From positions 1 to 8,310 of the forward strand of contig UROR01000089.1 of NCBI GenBank assembly GCA_900549535.1: 8,310 nt of DNA, read 5' to 3'. Origin of the DNA: an uncultured Collinsella sp. (GTDB lineage: Bacteria; Actinomycetota; Coriobacteriia; Coriobacteriales; Coriobacteriaceae). The notes under the pieces were generated by a model. It made no database searches. It was not told the origin of the DNA and was given only the letters and a program-made list of their open reading frames with translations. Each line of letters begins with the position of its first letter. Positions within the stretch are counted from its first letter, which is position 1. Both the position numbers and the translations under genes were made by a program. Of this stretch, positions 6,935 to 8,310 are shown piece by piece.

Positions 6935-8188
6935 ATGGAACGCGAGTCTCGCAACCTTGAATACAAAGAATCTGTAACGAGGTCATTTCTCAAGACGGTG
7001 AGCGCCTATGCAAATCACGGAGGCGGCCGCATCTTGTTTGGCATCTCCGATGAAGGCGTTGTCGTGGGAATCGGTGACGTCAACCAGGCCTGCCTTGATG
7101 TTGAGAACATGGTGAACGATTCCATCGAGCCCCTGCCCACGTATTCTATTGAACCTGATATGACTACAGGTGTCATCACGCTTTCTGTTGAGGAAGGTCC
7201 GAGCAAACCTTACTGCTACAAGAGGGTTGCGTACCGCAGGAGTGACACGGCCACCCTTCCGGTCGATCGGCTCGAAATGCAACGGCTGATTCTTGCTGGC
7301 AGCAATTTGGATTTTGATGAGATTGCATCCCCGGAACAAAGCCTCACGTTTTCATACCTAGGGAAGAAGGCGTCCTCTGCCCTGGGGATTGAAAAAATGT
7401 CCGATGACTCACTCAAGTCTTTTGGATTGATGTCACATGATGGGGTGTATTCAAATGCTGCGGCGCTGCTCGCCGACGTGAATAGTTTCCCAGGGGTTGA
7501 TGTTGTTCGGTTTGGAGACACCATCAACGACATCCACGAGCGCCACGATATGCGCGGGGTTTCGGTTCTGCGCCAGGTTGACGAGACTCTGGAGATGCTC
7601 GACCGATTCTACTCTCTCGATCGTATTGAGCATGGGAAGCGCGGGCGTGTGGAAACGATACCCGCCGATGCTTTGCGCGAAGCTCTTGCCAATGCCGTGG
7701 TGCACCGACAGTGGGATGATCGCGCGAGGATCACTGTTGCCATGCATCCGGATCGGGTCGTTGTGACGTCGCCGGGTGGCCTGCCAGAAACTCTGAGCGT
7801 GGACAGCTACCTTAACGGGATGATCTCGCGACCGCGCAATCCGTTGCTCGCGTACGTATTCTTGAGGCTGGGGTATATCGAGCAGCTTGGAACCGGGGTC
7901 GCTCGAATAAAAAGCTGCTACGAGGAAAAGCCTGCAAAACCGCAGTTTGACGTGCGGGAAGATGCGATTTCCGTAACGCTTCCCGTTGCCGAGATGGTGC
8001 GGTTGACTATGGAGGAGCAGCAGGTTGCTGATGTTTTGGGAACTGCCCTCGTTCTTCCGCGCGCTCAAATTGAGCAATTGTCCGGCCTGAGCAGGGGCGT
8101 TGTTCTTCGAACCCTTCAATCTCTTGAGGCGAAGGGCGTTGTGCAACGAACAGGTAGCGGCCGCTCGACCAAATATCGAAAAAGATAG
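6935..8188 (+). CDS. AlbA_2 (Schlafen-like) / HATPase_c_4 / winged-helix putative transcriptional regulator
   Basis: This 417-aa cytoplasmic protein has the architecture of COG2865-type predicted regulators. The N-terminal AlbA_2 domain (about 5-120), a Schlafen-like nucleic-acid-binding fold, shows EYK at 9-11, a GGG...FGI loop at 29-37 and YRRSDT at 100-105. A GHKL-type HATPase_c_4 domain (about 235-350) shows E249, N253 and H257 (REALANAVVHR), SPGGLP at 279-284, RNP at 301-303 and LGTGVARI at 318-325. A winged helix occupies about 358-417 (IEQLSGLSRGVVLRTLQSL, then a basic tail). The start is firm: GGAAGGAG lies 4 bases upstream and an in-frame TGA at 6917-6919 blocks any earlier start. 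Length and motifs look complete. The gene has its own promoter and three operators, so autoregulation is the simplest inference. No partner gene is adjacent. GC is lower than in addAB, suggesting transfer. The ligand, ATPase activity and targets are unknown for most of the family. Confidence 0.88.
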   Translation: MERESRNLEYKESVTRSFLKTVSAYANHGGGRILFGISDEGVVVGIGDVNQACLDVENMVNDSIEPLPTYSIEPDMTTGVITLSVEEGPSKPYCYKRVAYRRSDTATLPVDRLEMQRLILAGSNLDFDEIASPEQSLTFSYLGKKASSALGIEKMSDDSLKSFGLMSHDGVYSNAAALLADVNSFPGVDVVRFGDTINDIHERHDMRGVSVLRQVDETLEMLDRFYSLDRIEHGKRGRVETIPADALREALANAVVHRQWDDRARITVAMHPDRVVVTSPGGLPETLSVDSYLNGMISRPRNPLLAYVFLRLGYIEQLGTGVARIKSCYEEKPAKPQFDVREDAISVTLPVAEMVRLTMEEQQVADVLGTALVLPRAQIEQLSGLSRGVVLRTLQSLEAKGVVQRTGSGRSTKYRKR

Positions 8189-8248
8189 GAAGAAGAGGGT
8201 ATGTCCCGGGGCGGCCGGCAACGAGCCCTAAGCACGGCAAGCCCTGTT

Positions 8249-8276
8249 GCAGAATTGCGTCACATTGCAGTTCTGC
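8249..8276 (+). repeat. Hairpin downstream of the 417-aa gene (possible weak terminator or 3' end stabiliser)
   Basis: An 11-pair stem (8249-8259 with 8266-8276) closes a 6-base loop. Six outer pairs are exact (GCAGAA/TTCTGC) and two G-U pairs occur inside. Because the wobble pairs exist only in plus-strand RNA, the fold is better in the transcript of the 417-aa gene than in antisense RNA. It lies about 60 bases past the stop. CAAAG follows instead of a T run, so it is not a standard Rho-independent terminator. The remaining bases of 8189-8310 hold nothing else I can support. Confidence 0.4.
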
Positions 8277-8310
8277 CAAAGATGCCGGGCACTAATGGCT
8301 AATTGTCCTA

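Noticed and set aside
6912..6980. Short ORF from ATG 6912 overlapping the start of the 417-aa gene in another frame
   Set aside because: The predicted transcript starts downstream of this ATG and there is no ribosome site; the GGAAGGAG serves ATG 6935.
8201..8302. 33-codon ORF (ATG 8201, TAA 8300) after the 417-aa gene
   Set aside because: Only a weak AGAGGG precedes it, the product resembles nothing known, and it runs through the hairpin. It could be a gene remnant but evidence is lacking.
6287..8310. A multi-gene novel defence or mobile system
   Set aside because: Only one intact gene is present; no transposase, integrase, toxin-antitoxin pair, reverse transcriptase or non-coding RNA signature is visible. 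Evidence would have to come from sequence beyond the right edge.

Overview
The window looks like chromosomal DNA of a GC-rich actinobacterium. A Coriobacteriia gut genus such as Collinsella fits best, but that is inference from base composition, codon use and gene type; no rRNA or other taxonomic marker is present. It divides into two unlike parts.

Positions 1-6286 are a compact, GC-rich, plus-strand two-gene operon for the AddAB helicase-nuclease, which processes double-strand breaks for RecA-dependent repair. The addB gene enters from the left edge without its 5' end and finishes at 2650. The addA gene starts 3 bases later (2654-6286, 1210 aa). Both proteins carry an apparently complete PD-(D/E)XK nuclease site, and AddA carries a full set of SF1 helicase motifs. 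In AddB, the cysteines expected to hold the family's iron-sulfur cluster look incomplete. A modest terminator-like hairpin follows addA.

Positions 6287-8310 look like an accessory or decaying segment with lower GC. It holds: (i) a broken remnant of an AAA_14/DUF4143-type ATPase around 6386-6616; (ii) about 200 bases with no supportable gene; (iii) a striking AT-rich control region at 6823-6923; and (iv) an intact 417-aa gene (6935-8188) encoding an AlbA_2 (Schlafen-like) domain, a GHKL-type HATPase_c_4 domain and a C-terminal winged helix. About 120 bases after it contain a strong hairpin but no convincing gene.

The most interesting signal is the control region. Three palindromic operators with TGAAACG-type half-sites have centres at 6834.5, 6866 and 6897.5, so both intervals are 31.5 bp, three turns of B-DNA. 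A fourth half-site continues the register onto the ribosome binding site. The third operator fills the spacer of a near-consensus sigma-70 promoter (TTGAGA, 17 bp, TACAAT). This predicts cooperative repression, most simply by the winged-helix protein encoded immediately downstream. No multi-gene novel system is visible; the candidate for something undescribed is this one-gene, self-controlled unit.
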